DNA of 64,000 nucleotides from Erwinia aphidicola (GTDB taxonomy: Bacteria; Pseudomonadota; Gammaproteobacteria; Enterobacterales; Enterobacteriaceae), in the NCBI RefSeq assembly GCF_024169515.1, contig NZ_JAMKCQ010000001.1, positions 4,402,001 through 4,466,000 on the forward strand. The letters run 5' to 3'. Positions 20,230 through 30,736 of this stretch are shown here, piece by piece. Within the stretch, counting starts at the first letter, position 1. Each line of letters starts with the position of its first letter. The position numbers and the translations under genes were made by a program. The notes beneath the pieces are model-generated. The model had not been told where the DNA came from, ran no database searches, and was given only the letters and a program-made list of their open reading frames with translations.

Positions 20230-20624
20230 ACAAACCCCAGCAATGGCATTTTAGTGGTGGCTAACTGAACGATGGCCACAAGGGCGATTAACGCCACAAT
20301 GAACGCTATCCAGCGTACTTTTTGCGCGCGCGGACGTCGTCCCAGGGCAATAGCGCCCAGCGCGATATAGATGATAACGCCAAACAGCTTCTCAGTCAGC
20401 CAGTTGCCCTGCGGTGTAAACGGGTAAAAGTGGGTAATAGTGACCAGCAGCACGCCAGAGAGCAGCAAAAGCGTGTCGTTGAGATGCGGCACAATACGCA
20501 CCCAGCGGCGCTGCAGCATGGCTGAACCGGTCTGCAACCAGTAAAAGCGCAGCAGAAACAGCGCGGCGGTGATGGCGACGGTCAACAGATGAAAATTTTT
20601 AAGTGGAAGGTACCATGCGGCCAT
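20226..20624 (-). CDS. sirB2: SirB2/YchQ family membrane protein
   Basis: A 132-residue inner-membrane protein with four predicted helices (starting near residues 10, 45, 75 and 105), matching E. coli YchQ in length and position. Function is not established. AAGGAG precedes the start, and the stop overlaps the sirB1 start. Confidence 0.9.
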
Positions 20625-20633
20625 AAAAGCTCC

Positions 20634-21470
20634 TTAATTACGCGTTATCTGCCCGAGCGTTACGCGGTCGTTGCCGCCATAATCCTGACAGGTTTCCACC
20701 TGACAGAAGCTGTTCTCACGCAGGATTTGCCGCACCGCTTCACCCTGCTGCCAGCCATGTTCCAGCAGCAGCCAGCCGTTATCCGCCAGATACTTCCCGG
20801 CGCAGCAGGCAATAATTTTGATATCGGCCAGGCCCTGATCGTCAGCCACCAGCGCGCTGGCGGGCTCAAAGCGCACATCGCCCTGCGACAGATGGTGGTC
20901 GGCGGCATCGATATAGGGGGGGTTACTGACGATCAGCTGGAAACGCTGAGCGTCCAGCGCTGAAAACCAGTCGCTTTGCAGGAAGCGGGCGTTAGGCAGA
21001 TTGAGTTTCGTGCCATTGTGCTTTGCCAGCGCCACTGCCGCCGCAATGCGGTCAACGCCGGTCACCTGGCAGTCAGCGCGTTCACTGGCCAGCGCCAGCG
21101 CAATCGCGCCGGTACCGGTGCCGAGGTCAAGAATGGCGCACGGGTCTGCAGGCAGGCGGCTTAGCGCCTGCTCAACCAGCACTTCGCTGTCCGGGCGCGG
21201 GATCAGGGTGTCGGGCGACACGCTGAGCGGCAGCGACCAGAATTCACGTTCACCGATAAGGTACGCCACCGGCTCCCCGGCGGCGCGGCGCGCCAGCAGC
21301 ATCTCCAGCGCGGCCAGCTGGCTGTCATCCAACTGCGCATCGTCAAAAGCGATCAGCCAGGCGCGGGATTTACCGCTCACCCATGCCAGCAGGATCTCCG
21401 CGTCGCGTTTCGGGCTTTCGCTGCTGCTGAGACGGGCTATCGCCGCTCGCAGCCAGACACGGATTTGCAC
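20634..21470 (-). CDS. prmC: Release factor glutamine methyltransferase PrmC
   Basis: Methylates the glutamine of the GGQ motif in release factors 1 and 2, using S-adenosylmethionine. The 278-residue product has the SAM motif ILDLGTGTGAIALAL and the catalytic NPPY motif (IVSNPPYIDA). It starts with GTG at 21470; the base is shared with the prfA stop (TAGTG), so translation is coupled to its own substrate's gene. The first residues (QIRVWLRAAIARL) align with the E. coli N-terminus, supporting this start. Confidence 0.95.
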   Translation of the reverse strand: MQIRVWLRAAIARLSSSESPKRDAEILLAWVSGKSRAWLIAFDDAQLDDSQLAALEMLLARRAAGEPVAYLIGEREFWSLPLSVSPDTLIPRPDSEVLVEQALSRLPADPCAILDLGTGTGAIALALASERADCQVTGVDRIAAAVALAKHNGTKLNLPNARFLQSDWFSALDAQRFQLIVSNPPYIDAADHHLSQGDVRFEPASALVADDQGLADIKIIACCAGKYLADNGWLLLEHGWQQGEAVRQILRENSFCQVETCQDYGGNDRVTLGQITRN

Positions 21471-22552
21471 TACTCGTTCCCGGCAAGCGCAGCCAGCTGA
21501 TCGGCCTGGTATTCCTGCACAATCGGCTCAATCAGCGCGTCCAGCTTGCCTTCCATCGCTTCATCCAGACGGTAAATCGTCAGGTTGATACGGTGATCGG
21601 TGACGCGGCCCTGCGGGAAGTTATAGGTGCGGTTACGGTCCGAACGGTCGCCGCTGCCGAGCAGGTTGCGACGGGTCGAGGACTCTTGCTCCTGCCGGCG
21701 CGCCATTTCGGCGGCGCGAATACGGGACCCGAGCACGCCGAGCGCTTTGGCTTTGTTTTTATGCTGGGAACGTTCGTCCTGGCACTCCACCACGATGCCG
21801 GTTGGCAGGTGGGTAATACGGATCGCCGAGTCGGTGGTGTTAACGTGCTGGCCACCCGCGCCCGATGAACGGAAGGTATCAATTTTCAGGTCGGACGGAT
21901 TAATCTCCGGCAGCTCCGCTTCCGGTACTTCCGGCAGCACCGCCACGGTACAGGCTGAGGTGTGGATACGCCCCTGAGATTCGGTTTCCGGCACGCGCTG
22001 CACGCGGTGACCGCCGGATTCAAACTTCAGGCGCCCGTAGGCACCCTCGCCAATCACTTTGGCAATCACCTCTTTGTAGCCGCCGTGCTCGCCTTCGTTG
22101 GCGCTCATCACTTCGACACGCCAGCGGCGCGATTCAGCGTAGCGGCTGTACATGCGGAACAGATCGCCGGCAAAGATCGCCGCTTCGTCACCGCCGGTTC
22201 CGGCACGAATTTCCAGATAACAGTTACGCTCATCATCCGGATCTTTCGGCAGCAGCAGCACCTGCAGCTGCTGCTCCAGCGCTTCGCTGGCGGCACGCGC
22301 CTCTTTTAGCTCTTCCTGTGCCATCTCACGCATTTCGGCGTCATCCAGCATCATTTCGGCGGTTTCAATGTCTTCCTGGGTTTGCTGCCACTGACGGAAG
22401 CACTGACTGACGTCGGTCAGCTGGGCGTATTCGCGGGATAAAGCGCGGAAACGCTCCTGATCGGCAATCACACCAGCATCGCCCAGCATCGCCTCAACTT
22501 CTTCGTGGCGCTCCTGCAAGGCTTCCAGCTTGGCAACAATAGAAGGCTTCAT
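21470..22552 (-). CDS. prfA: Peptide chain release factor 1, PrfA
   Basis: Recognises UAA and UAG stop codons and triggers peptide release. The 360-residue protein has the codon-recognition P-x-T motif ([10 protein letters not shown]) and the catalytic GGQ in [13 protein letters not shown], whose glutamine is the PrmC target. Length equals E. coli RF1. It lies 37 bases behind hemA and overlaps prmC by one base. Confidence 0.97.
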   Translation of the reverse strand: MKPSIVAKLEALQERHEEVEAMLGDAGVIADQERFRALSREYAQLTDVSQCFRQWQQTQEDIETAEMMLDDAEMREMAQEELKEARAASEALEQQLQVLLLPKDPDDERNCYLEIRAGTGGDEAAIFAGDLFRMYSRYAESRRWRVEVMSANEGEHGGYKEVIAKVIGEGAYGRLKFESGGHRVQRVPETESQGRIHTSACTVAVLPEVPEAELPEINPSDLKIDTFRSSGAGGQHVNTTDSAIRITHLPTGIVVECQDERSQHKNKAKALGVLGSRIRAAEMARRQEQESSTRRNLLGSGDRSDRNRTYNFPQGRVTDHRINLTIYRLDEAMEGKLDALIEPIVQEYQADQLAALAGNE

Positions 22553-22589
22553 TCGTGTAGTTTTACCTTGTAAAATAGAGGTTTAAACG

Positions 22590-23846
22590 CTATTCCAGCC
22601 CGAGGCTGTCGCGTAAAATTTGCAGGCGTTCGCCATCGCCATCGCGGGCGGCCTGCTGAAGAGATTTGGTTGGAGCGTGGATCAGACGGTTGGTCAGTTT
22701 GTGGGCCAGGTCACGCATCACCGCTTCGGGGTCTGCACCCTGCTGCAGTGCGGCAAGCGCCCGCGCCTGCAACTCTTCCCTGACCTGCTCTGCCTGCGAA
22801 CGGTAGTCGCGGATGGTTTCAACGGCGCTCTGCGCGCGCAGCCAGGACATAAACTCGCTGCTTTCCTGTACCACGATGGTTTCAGCCTGCACCGCAGCCG
22901 CCTGGCGCTGAGCCATATTGCTTTCAATAATCGCCTGCAGGTCATCCACGCTGTACAGATAGGCGTTCGGCAGCTTGCCCACTTCCGGCTCCACGTCACG
23001 CGGTACGGCAATATCCACCAGCAGCATCGGCTGGTTGCGGCGCTGCTTCAGCGCACGCTCCACCATCCCTTTGCCGATGATCGGCAGCGGGCTGGCGGTT
23101 GAACTGATGATAATGTCGGCTTCTGCCAGCCGTGAATCGATCTCCGCCAGGCCTATCACCTCAGCCCCGACTTCATCCGCCAGCACCTGCGCACGCTCGC
23201 GGGTACGGTTAGCGATGATCAACTTCTTCACCTTGTGCTGATGCAGATGGCGCGCGGCCAGCTCGATAGTCTCGCCCGCCCCGACCATCAGCACGGTGAC
23301 GGTCGACAGCGATTCGAAGATCTGGCGCGCCAGGGTACAGGCGGCAAACGCGACCGATACCGCACTGGCACCGATTTCAGTTTCGGTGCGCACGCGTTTG
23401 GCGACGGAGAAGGTTTTCTGGAACATGCGCTCCAGTTCGCTGGAGAGCGAATGGCCGCGCTGGGAGTCGGCAAAGGCTTTTTTCACCTGGCCTAAAATCT
23501 GCGGTTCACCGAGCACCAGCGAATCCAGGCCACTGGCAACGCGCATCAGATGACTGACCGCTTCGTCACCCTGGTGCCAGTAGAGGCTTTTACGCACCTC
23601 TTCAACGCTCAGATGATGGTAATCACACAGCCACGACACCAGCTGCTCCTGCAGATTTTCCTGCTGCTCAACGCTCAGGTACAACTCGGTACGGTTACAG
23701 GTAGACAGCACAACGCCGCCCTGAACCAGCGGCTGTGCCAGCAGGCTGTTAAGCGCCTGATCCAGCGTGTCCGGCGAGAACGTAACGCGTTCGCGCAGAG
23801 CCACAGGTGCCGTTTTGTGATTGATGCCGAGTGCCAGTAACGTCAT
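22590..23846 (-). CDS. hemA: Glutamyl-tRNA reductase HemA
   Basis: First enzyme of C5 tetrapyrrole synthesis: reduces glutamyl-tRNA to glutamate-1-semialdehyde with NADPH. The 418-residue product has the nucleophilic cysteine in [14 protein letters not shown] near residue 50, the NADPH-binding [14 protein letters not shown] and the C-terminal dimerisation helices. I start at 23846 ([14 protein letters not shown]), identical to the E. coli N-terminus, not at an ATG 24 bases upstream. First gene of the operon; lolB diverges after 226 bases that must hold both promoters. Confidence 0.97.
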   Translation of the reverse strand: MTLLALGINHKTAPVALRERVTFSPDTLDQALNSLLAQPLVQGGVVLSTCNRTELYLSVEQQENLQEQLVSWLCDYHHLSVEEVRKSLYWHQGDEAVSHLMRVASGLDSLVLGEPQILGQVKKAFADSQRGHSLSSELERMFQKTFSVAKRVRTETEIGASAVSVAFAACTLARQIFESLSTVTVLMVGAGETIELAARHLHQHKVKKLIIANRTRERAQVLADEVGAEVIGLAEIDSRLAEADIIISSTASPLPIIGKGMVERALKQRRNQPMLLVDIAVPRDVEPEVGKLPNAYLYSVDDLQAIIESNMAQRQAAAVQAETIVVQESSEFMSWLRAQSAVETIRDYRSQAEQVREELQARALAALQQGADPEAVMRDLAHKLTNRLIHAPTKSLQQAARDGDGERLQILRDSLGLE

Positions 23847-24072
23847 GGTGCGAGGTTGGGTTAATCCCACAGTTGTCAGGGTTTTGTGAGGCGCATTCTA
23901 CAAGATGAGCGAGATCAATAAAAGTGATGGTTCACCTATCCCTGTAACAAGTTATACCGACAACAGGTCAAATGAGACAATTTGAGCATTGACGCGGCCC
24001 GGTTAGCTGGTTAGCGTGAGCGGTTGATTGCGGCAAGTATGCCCGAACCCCGTCTGAGGAGCTGACCTGATT

Positions 24073-24699
24073 ATGCTATCGCCAAACCGCCGCCTGCTGC
24101 GGCTTATCCCCCTTGCCAGCCTGCTGTTAACCGCCTGCGTTACGCCCACCAAGCCACAGGGGCCGGGCAAGAGCGCCGATACGCCGCAGTGGCGTGAGCA
24201 TCAGCAGTCGGTGGAAAAGATCACCCAGTATCAGACTCGTGGCGCGTTCGCCTACCTCTCCGATCGGCAAAAAGTGTATGCGCGCTTTAACTGGCAGCAG
24301 ACCGCACCAGACCGCTATCGCCTGCTGTTAACCAATCCGCTCGGCAGCACCGAGCTGCAGCTGGACCAGCAGGGCCAGACCGCACAAATTGTTGATAATA
24401 AGGGCAAGCGCTACGTCAGTAACGATGCCGCGAAGATGATCTCCCAGCTGACCGGTATGAGCATTCCGCTGGATAACCTGCGTCAGTGGATGGTCGGCCT
24501 GCCGGGCGACGCCACCGATTATCAGCTTGACGACCAGTACCGCCTGCGCGAACTGAACTACAGCCAGGACGGCAAGCAGTGGCACGTGACCTACCAGGGT
24601 TATGACAGCAAGCTCAACCCACAGCTGCCATCCAATCTCGAACTGCGTGAAGGCAGCCAGCGCATCAAACTGAAGATGGACAGCTGGACGGTAAAATGA
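24073..24699 (+). CDS. lolB: Outer-membrane lipoprotein receptor LolB
   Basis: Accepts lipoproteins from LolA and inserts them into the outer membrane. The 208-residue precursor is itself a lipoprotein: signal peptide with lipobox LLTAC (Cys22). The [22 protein letters not shown] and [13 protein letters not shown] strands of the fold match E. coli LolB closely. It overlaps ispE by 4 bases and is divergent from hemA, the conserved order. Confidence 0.95.
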   Translation: MLSPNRRLLRLIPLASLLLTACVTPTKPQGPGKSADTPQWREHQQSVEKITQYQTRGAFAYLSDRQKVYARFNWQQTAPDRYRLLLTNPLGSTELQLDQQGQTAQIVDNKGKRYVSNDAAKMISQLTGMSIPLDNLRQWMVGLPGDATDYQLDDQYRLRELNYSQDGKQWHVTYQGYDSKLNPQLPSNLELREGSQRIKLKMDSWTVK

Positions 24700-25559
24700 T
24701 CACAACCTGGCCTGCCCCGGCAAAGCTGAATTTATTTCTCTACATCACTGGCCGCCGCGCCGACGGCTACCATAATCTGCAAACGCTGTTTCAGTTTCTC
24801 GACTACGGCGACACGCTGACCATTGAAGTGGACGACAGCGGCGAGATTACGCTGCTGACGCCGGTGGCGGGCGTGCCGGATGCGCAGAACCTGATTGTGC
24901 GCGCCGCTGCGCTGCTGCGCGAGCGGGCGGCCGCTCTCGGCTCCCTGCCCGGTGCTGCCGGGGCGAAAATTGCCATTGAGAAGCGCTTACCGATGGGTGG
25001 CGGTTTGGGCGGCGGTTCCTCAAACGCCGCCACGGTGCTGGTGGCGCTTAACCACCTGTGGCAAACCGGGCTGAGCCTGGGGCAGCTGGCAGAGCTTGGC
25101 CTTCAGCTTGGCGCCGACGTGCCGGTGTTTGTTCACGGCTTCGCTGCCTTTGCCGAAGGTGTGGGTGAGCAGCTGACCCCGGTTAATCCGGCGGAGAAGT
25201 GGTATCTGGTGATGCACCCTGGGGTGAGCATTGCCACCCCGCTCGTTTTCAACGATCCGGAGCTGACCCGCGACACGCCAGCAAGGGAAATCAGCCAGTT
25301 ATTAAGCACCGAATTCCATAATGATTGTGAACCTGTCGTAAGAAATCGTTTTCGCGAGGTTGAACAGCTTGTTTCCTGGCTGCTAGAATACGCGCCGTCG
25401 CGCCTGACTGGAACGGGTGCTTGTGTGTTTGCAGAATTCGACACCGAGTCCGCCGCCCGCCAGGTGCTTGAGCTGGCCCCGAAAAATCTGCAGGGGTTTG
25501 TTGCGCGAGGTGTTAATATCTCGCCGCTACACCGCAGACTTTCAGGGCAATTGAGTTGA
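24696..25559 (+). CDS. ispE: 4-diphosphocytidyl-2-C-methyl-D-erythritol kinase IspE
   Basis: GHMP-family kinase of the non-mevalonate isoprenoid pathway, phosphorylating CDP-methylerythritol. The 287-residue product has the N-terminal [16 protein letters not shown] and the ATP-binding glycine loop [14 protein letters not shown] near residue 98. It starts inside the lolB stop (ATGA overlap). prs follows after 258 bases that include an ERIC element. Confidence 0.96.
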   Translation: MITTWPAPAKLNLFLYITGRRADGYHNLQTLFQFLDYGDTLTIEVDDSGEITLLTPVAGVPDAQNLIVRAAALLRERAAALGSLPGAAGAKIAIEKRLPMGGGLGGGSSNAATVLVALNHLWQTGLSLGQLAELGLQLGADVPVFVHGFAAFAEGVGEQLTPVNPAEKWYLVMHPGVSIATPLVFNDPELTRDTPAREISQLLSTEFHNDCEPVVRNRFREVEQLVSWLLEYAPSRLTGTGACVFAEFDTESAARQVLELAPKNLQGFVARGVNISPLHRRLSGQLS

Positions 25560-25604
25560 TGTGACAGTGTCACTCTGTTCCAGACGCTGCACGACTGCTC
25601 TTAT

Positions 25605-25730
25605 TTAACCCAAATAATTGGCGTTGTAGCAAGGCGGCAAGTGTTTGAGTTCCCGGGAGCTTACCCAGGTAAGTGACCGGGGCGATGACGCGCAGCCAAC
25701 GCCGCTACGGCGTCAAGAATGTAGGGTTAA
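25605..25730 (+). repeat. ERIC element in the prs leader
   Basis: A 126-bp imperfect palindrome. The central part (TTCCCGGGAGCTTACCCAGG, then TAAGTGACCGGGGCGA) matches the core of the enterobacterial repetitive intergenic consensus, and the ends TTAACCC (25605) and GGGTTAA (25730) with inner GTAGC/GCTAC are inverted. It lies between ispE and prs, where transcription from ispE would read through it into prs. Confidence 0.88.
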
Positions 25731-25751
25731 AACACCCGTATGAAAGCATAA

Positions 25752-26765
<1,014 letters not shown>

Positions 26766-26783
26766 TTCCGGCGTGCTACGGAT

Positions 26784-26845
26784 GGGCCGACCAGAAAAGC
26801 GGTCGGCCCCTACTGTAGGGGTTGACCTTCTTTTGCGGTCAACCC
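26784..26845 (+). repeat. Pair of REP-like hairpins behind prs
   Basis: GGGCCGACC/GGTCGGCCC (26784-26809) and GGGTTGACC/GGTCAACCC (26819-26845) are joined by CCTACTGTAGG, so the two hairpins are arranged as inverted partners. Arms, A-rich loop and CCCCTAC flank match the elements behind the kinase gene and chaA. Confidence 0.8.
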
Positions 26846-26849
26846 GAAC

Positions 26850-26882
26850 AAAAAGGGACAGAGGCTCATCTGTCCCTTTTTA
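26850..26882. terminator. Bidirectional terminator between prs and the LysR gene
   Basis: AAAAAGGGACAGA pairs perfectly with TCTGTCCCTTTTT around a 6-base loop, giving a T-run on both strands. It overlaps the stop codon of the converging LysR gene. Confidence 0.88.
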
Positions 26883-27779
26883 TTTGCGCAACGCAATGTG
26901 TTCCGCCAGGTAGTCAATCAATACTCGCAGCTTGGGCAGCAGGTGGCGATTGCCCGGCCACAAAAGAGAAAACTGCCCGCCATGGCCGATCTCCCCCTCC
27001 AGCACGCTCTGCAGCTCACCGCTCTCCAGATACTCCTGCACCGCAAAATCCGGGACGTAAATCAGCCCTAAACCGCGGCGCGTGGCGGAGATCTGCGCTT
27101 CCAGATTGTTAAACACCAGCGGGCCATGAAGCGACAGCGCCTGGGGATCGACGCCGTTAAACTGCCACGGCTGCAGCTGACCGCTGCCGGAGAAACGGTA
27201 CAGCAGGCAGGCGTGCTGGCTGAGATCCGCCACCGTCTGCGGCGTGCCGTGCTGCTGAAAATAGCCCGCCGAGCCAACCAGACGAAACTGAAAGCCGCCC
27301 AGCCGCCGCGCCTTGAGGCGCGAGTCGGCAAACTCGCCGCTGCGCAGCACCGCGTCATAGCCCTCACCAATCACGTCCACCAGGCGGTCATTGAAATCGA
27401 GGTCCAGTTCAATTTCGGGATAGCGGGCGGTGAACCCCGGCAGCAGCGGCAGCAGCAGGCGGTAGCCAATGGCCGGAAAGCTCAGGCGCAGCCGCCCGCG
27501 CGGGGCCGCCATCAGGCGGGAAAGCTCCTGCTGCGCCTCTTCCAGCTCCATCACTATGCGCTGGCTGCGTTCAAAGAACAGCGCGCCCTCTTCAGTCAGG
27601 CTCAGGCTGCGCGTGCTGCGGTTAAACAGGCTGACGCCGAGGCTGGCTTCCAGCCGCGCCACGCTTTTGCCGATAGCAGAGGCCGAAACCCCCAGCCTTT
27701 CGGCGGCGGCGACAAAGCTTCCCAGCTGCGCGGCTTTCACAAACGCGCTCAGCCCGCTTAAACTCTCCACGCTGCTCAT
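26880..27779 (-). CDS. LysR-family transcriptional regulator
   Basis: DNA-binding regulator of unknown effector. The 299-residue product has the N-terminal winged helix-turn-helix (AERLGVSASAIGKSVARLE near residues 25-43) and a standard substrate-binding domain. I start at 27779 (MSSVESLSGL), the usual LTTR length; an ATG at 27881 would add 34 basic residues and overlap the divergent gene's start. It is divergent from an MFS transporter with a 101-bp gap, the typical arrangement of a LysR protein with its target, so it probably controls that pump. Confidence 0.88.
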   Translation of the reverse strand: MSSVESLSGLSAFVKAAQLGSFVAAAERLGVSASAIGKSVARLEASLGVSLFNRSTRSLSLTEEGALFFERSQRIVMELEEAQQELSRLMAAPRGRLRLSFPAIGYRLLLPLLPGFTARYPEIELDLDFNDRLVDVIGEGYDAVLRSGEFADSRLKARRLGGFQFRLVGSAGYFQQHGTPQTVADLSQHACLLYRFSGSGQLQPWQFNGVDPQALSLHGPLVFNNLEAQISATRRGLGLIYVPDFAVQEYLESGELQSVLEGEIGHGGQFSLLWPGNRHLLPKLRVLIDYLAEHIALRK

Positions 27780-27880
27780 TCGCGACTTTTTGTCCTTTAT
27801 CTGCGGCCTTATGGCCTGTTTATCGTGGCATGACGCCAATTTATCCTGCTTTCTTTCCTGTTGAAAGCGGAGAGTCCACA

Positions 27881-29332
27881 ATGAGTTCCCTGATCCTCAC
27901 GGCACCAGGCAGCCGCTGGAGTGTTTTTGCCGTCTGCAGCGCCGCCCTGATGTTACCGCTCAGCTTCTCCGCCGGGGTGATTGCCACCCCGGCGATTGCC
28001 CAGCATCCCGGAGGGTCTGCCCTGGCCCTGAGCTGGATTACCAATGCCTTCCTGCTCAGTTTCGGCAGCCTGCTGATGGCCGCAGGCACGCTGGCGGACC
28101 GTTTTGGCCGCAAGCGGCTGTTTATCAGCGGCGTCAGCGCCTTTACCCTGCTGTCATTGCTCACCGCCTGGGTGCCTTCGGTGGTGTGGCTGGACGTGGT
28201 GCGCGCCCTTCAGGGTGCCGCCGCCGCCGCGGCACTGGCCGGGGGCGCCGCCGCGCTGGCCAATGCCTTTGAGGGACAACGGCGCGCCCGCGCCTTCAGC
28301 CTGCTCGGCACCAGCTTTGGCGTTGGCCTTGCCGCCGGACCGGTGATCGCCGGGATGCTGATGCAGATTGCCGGCTGGCACAGCGTTTTTCTCTGCTGCG
28401 CCCTGTTTGGCGTCGTGGCGCTGGTGACCGGCGGGCTGACGCTGCCGGAGTCGCGCAACCCGGATGTCGGCACGCTCGACTGGCCGGGGATTATCAGCTT
28501 CAGCACCACCCTGACGCTGTTTACCTGGGGCATGCTGCAGCTGGCCGACAGCGGCGGCGACCGCCTGTCGGCCGGGCTGCTGCTGGCCTCCGTGCTGGCG
28601 GGCGCGCTGTTTGTCGGGATTGAACGGCGCAGCGCGCGGCCGATGCTCGATCTGAGCCTGTTTCGCTACGGCCGTTTTGTCGGGGTGCAGCTGCTGCCGG
28701 TGGCCACCTGCTACTGCTTTGTAGTGCTGCTGGTGCTGCTGCCGCTGCGTTTTATGGGATTCTACGGCTACAGCGCGCTGACCACCGGGCTGCTGATGCT
28801 GGCGCTGTCGCTGCCGATGCTGATTGTGCCTTCTCTGGCGGTGGCGCTGACGCGCCGTTTCCATCCCGGCGCCGTCAGCGCGGCGGGCCTGCTGCTGGCC
28901 GCCGCAGGTATCGGCCTGCTGAGCCAGGTTTCTCCCACCGCTTCCCTGCCCGTCACGCTGCTGGCGATGGCGATGATTGGCTGCGGCACCGGGCTGCCCT
29001 GGGGGCTGATGGATAATCTGTCGGTCAGCGTGGTACCGCCGCAGCGTGCCGGAATGGCGACCGGCATCTTCAGCACCGTGCGCGTGGCGGGAGAAAGTGT
29101 CGCGCTGGCAAGCGTTGCCAGCCTGTTCAGCCAGCTGCTCGGCTGGCAGCTCACGGCGCATAACCAGCCGGCAGCGCTCGCCGGGCAGCTGGCGAGTTAT
29201 CATCTGGCAGATCCACGACTGTTGGGGCTGGCGGAGCGGGCTTTTCAGCAGTTATTGCTGGTCCTGATGGCGATCACGCTGCTGTGCGCGGCAGCCATCT
29301 GGCGCTGCCTGGTGACGCCGGACAGGAAGTGA
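27881..29332 (+). CDS. MFS drug efflux transporter (DHA2/EmrB-QacA type)
   Basis: Inner-membrane proton-driven exporter of unknown substrate. The 483-residue product has about 14 hydrophobic segments, the MFS loop motif GTLADRFGRKRLF near residues 67-79 and the exporter-specific motif in GTSFGVGLAAGPVIAG near 145-160. ATG 27881 has GGAGAG 6 bases upstream; an upstream ATG at 27830 lies in the shared promoter region. Divergent from the LysR gene. The pair occupies the prs-ychH interval, where E. coli has dauA. Confidence 0.88.
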   Translation: MSSLILTAPGSRWSVFAVCSAALMLPLSFSAGVIATPAIAQHPGGSALALSWITNAFLLSFGSLLMAAGTLADRFGRKRLFISGVSAFTLLSLLTAWVPSVVWLDVVRALQGAAAAAALAGGAAALANAFEGQRRARAFSLLGTSFGVGLAAGPVIAGMLMQIAGWHSVFLCCALFGVVALVTGGLTLPESRNPDVGTLDWPGIISFSTTLTLFTWGMLQLADSGGDRLSAGLLLASVLAGALFVGIERRSARPMLDLSLFRYGRFVGVQLLPVATCYCFVVLLVLLPLRFMGFYGYSALTTGLLMLALSLPMLIVPSLAVALTRRFHPGAVSAAGLLLAAAGIGLLSQVSPTASLPVTLLAMAMIGCGTGLPWGLMDNLSVSVVPPQRAGMATGIFSTVRVAGESVALASVASLFSQLLGWQLTAHNQPAALAGQLASYHLADPRLLGLAERAFQQLLLVLMAITLLCAAAIWRCLVTPDRK

Positions 29333-29349
29333 GGGAGCGGGCAAAAGGT

Positions 29350-29370
29350 AACGCCCGACTGGCGGGCGTT
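29350..29370. terminator. Hairpin between MFS gene and ychH
   Basis: AACGCCCG pairs with CGGGCGTT around a 5-base loop, 17 bases behind the MFS stop and before the converging ychH stop. There is no strong T-tract. Confidence 0.6.
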
Positions 29371-29404
29371 GATTGCGCTAAGAGGGTAACAGCAGCGCGG
29401 AAAT

Positions 29405-29692
29405 TTAAGACTGGCTATTGTGCTGGCTGCTGCCGTGGCGGCAGCGCTTGTCGCCGCAGTGGCGCACCCAGTAATAGCGGTCGGCGATTTTTTCCCGCCC
29501 GCTCACTCTGGCCCCCACCAGCCACAGCAACGCACCGATAAAGATGCTGAAAATCGCCCCATGCACCATATACTCAGGCAGATTAAGCTGAGGCAGCTGG
29601 TTAAGGACTGAGTAACCCACGCCGCCGACCATCACCACTAAACCGAGTACCATCAGGGCATTACCCATCACATGTGAATGTTTACGTTTCAT
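29405..29692 (-). CDS. ychH: YchH stress-induced inner-membrane protein
   Basis: A 95-residue protein with two membrane helices (about 10-30 and 45-62) and a basic, histidine/cysteine-containing tail (WVRHCGDKRCRHG), matching E. coli YchH in length and sequence. I start at 29692 (MKRKHSHVMGN), as in E. coli; an ATG at 29755 adds 21 unrelated residues. It is divergent from pth, the conserved order. Its role, linked to stress and biofilm formation in E. coli, is not defined at the biochemical level. Confidence 0.9.
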   Translation of the reverse strand: MKRKHSHVMGNALMVLGLVVMVGGVGYSVLNQLPQLNLPEYMVHGAIFSIFIGALLWLVGARVSGREKIADRYYWVRHCGDKRCRHGSSQHNSQS

Positions 29693-29966
29693 TGCGCACC
29701 TCCGGACAGTATTGAAAAGGCAAATTCCATTGCCAGATGCGCTTAGTGTAGGCAATCAACAGCTGCTCTGATGAGTTGGCGATCACATTTATTGCTTGTG
29801 CTTTGACAAAACTTTACGTCTAACAAGCTGTTTTTATATAGAAAATGTATTATCACGCCTCTCAACTATCGTGACATGGCTCACCTTTTTGCGCAGATCT
29901 TTGTGTTCTCGCAACGGCTTGCGTAAACTAGCCGCTTTCCCCCGTACGCTTCAGGAAACACCACAC

Positions 29967-30554
29967 GTGAGTAGCATCAAACTGATTGTTGGCCTGGCCA
30001 ATCCCGGCGCTGAATACGCCGCCACGCGCCATAATGCCGGAGCCTGGTACGTTGATTTGCTGGCTGAACGCCACAATCAGTCATTAAAGGAAGAGAGCAA
30101 GTTCTACGGCTACACTGCCCGGTTAAACATCGGGGGTGAGGATGTACGCTTGCTGGTGCCGACCACCTTTATGAATCTCAGCGGCAAAGCCGTGGCGGCG
30201 ATGGCGACGTTCTACCGCATTGCCCCGGAAGAGATCCTGGTTGCCCATGACGAGCTGGACCTGCCGCCCGGCGTGGCAAAGTTTAAGCAGGGCGGCGGCC
30301 ACGGCGGACATAACGGCCTGAAAGATATTATCAGCAAGCTGGGTAACAACCTGAACTTCCACCGCCTGCGCATCGGCATTGGTCACCCGGGCGATCGCAA
30401 CAAGGTGGTCGGTTTTGTACTGGGCAAGCCGCAGTCGGCAGAGCAGAAGTTGATTGATGATGCGGTCGATGAAGCGGCGCGCTGCACGGAAGTGTGGCTG
30501 AAGGAAGACCGCCTAAAAGCGATGAATCGCCTGCACAGCTTTAAGGCGGGCTAG
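29967..30554 (+). CDS. pth: Peptidyl-tRNA hydrolase Pth
   Basis: Cleaves peptidyl-tRNAs that fall off the ribosome. The 195-residue product begins with GTG at 29967 (then [16 protein letters not shown]) and matches E. coli Pth: the catalytic histidine in TRHNAGAW near 21, FMNLSGKAV, the DELDLPPG motif and [12 protein letters not shown]. An in-frame ATG at 29796 would add 57 residues not found in the family. In E. coli ychF follows directly; here an EAL gene and a SulP gene lie between. Confidence 0.95.
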   Translation: MSSIKLIVGLANPGAEYAATRHNAGAWYVDLLAERHNQSLKEESKFYGYTARLNIGGEDVRLLVPTTFMNLSGKAVAAMATFYRIAPEEILVAHDELDLPPGVAKFKQGGGHGGHNGLKDIISKLGNNLNFHRLRIGIGHPGDRNKVVGFVLGKPQSAEQKLIDDAVDEAARCTEVWLKEDRLKAMNRLHSFKAG

Positions 30555-30590
30555 GCCTGCGCATCCGCTGTGGCCGCAGCCGCAGCGGGG

Positions 30591-30736
30591 ATTACCCCTG
30601 AGGTATCCCCAGAAATCACTTCCATCGCTAAACGTCCGCAAACCGGTCTGAGCTCAGCCCTCCCTCCTGAAACCGGGCACCTGTCTTCCCGCCACAATAT
30701 TCAAATCAATTTTTGTGGGGATACCTCAGGGGATTA
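30591..30736 (+). mobile_element. MITE-like element with 16-bp inverted ends and ATTA target duplication
   Basis: CCCCTGAGGTATCCCC (30595-30610) and its exact reverse complement GGGGATACCTCAGGGG (30717-30732) bound a 138-bp non-coding body. Both ends are flanked by the direct repeat ATTA (30591-30594 and 30733-30736), as expected for a 4-bp target duplication. The right ATTA contains the stop codon of the minus-strand EAL gene. I do not recognise the parent insertion sequence. A structural hairpin is an alternative, but the flanking duplication favours transposition. Confidence 0.6.

Noticed and set aside
28154-29203. Minus-strand open frame of 349 codons opposite the MFS gene
   Set aside because: Extremely Gln/His/Arg/Gly-rich translation, antisense to a clear transporter; a codon-usage shadow.
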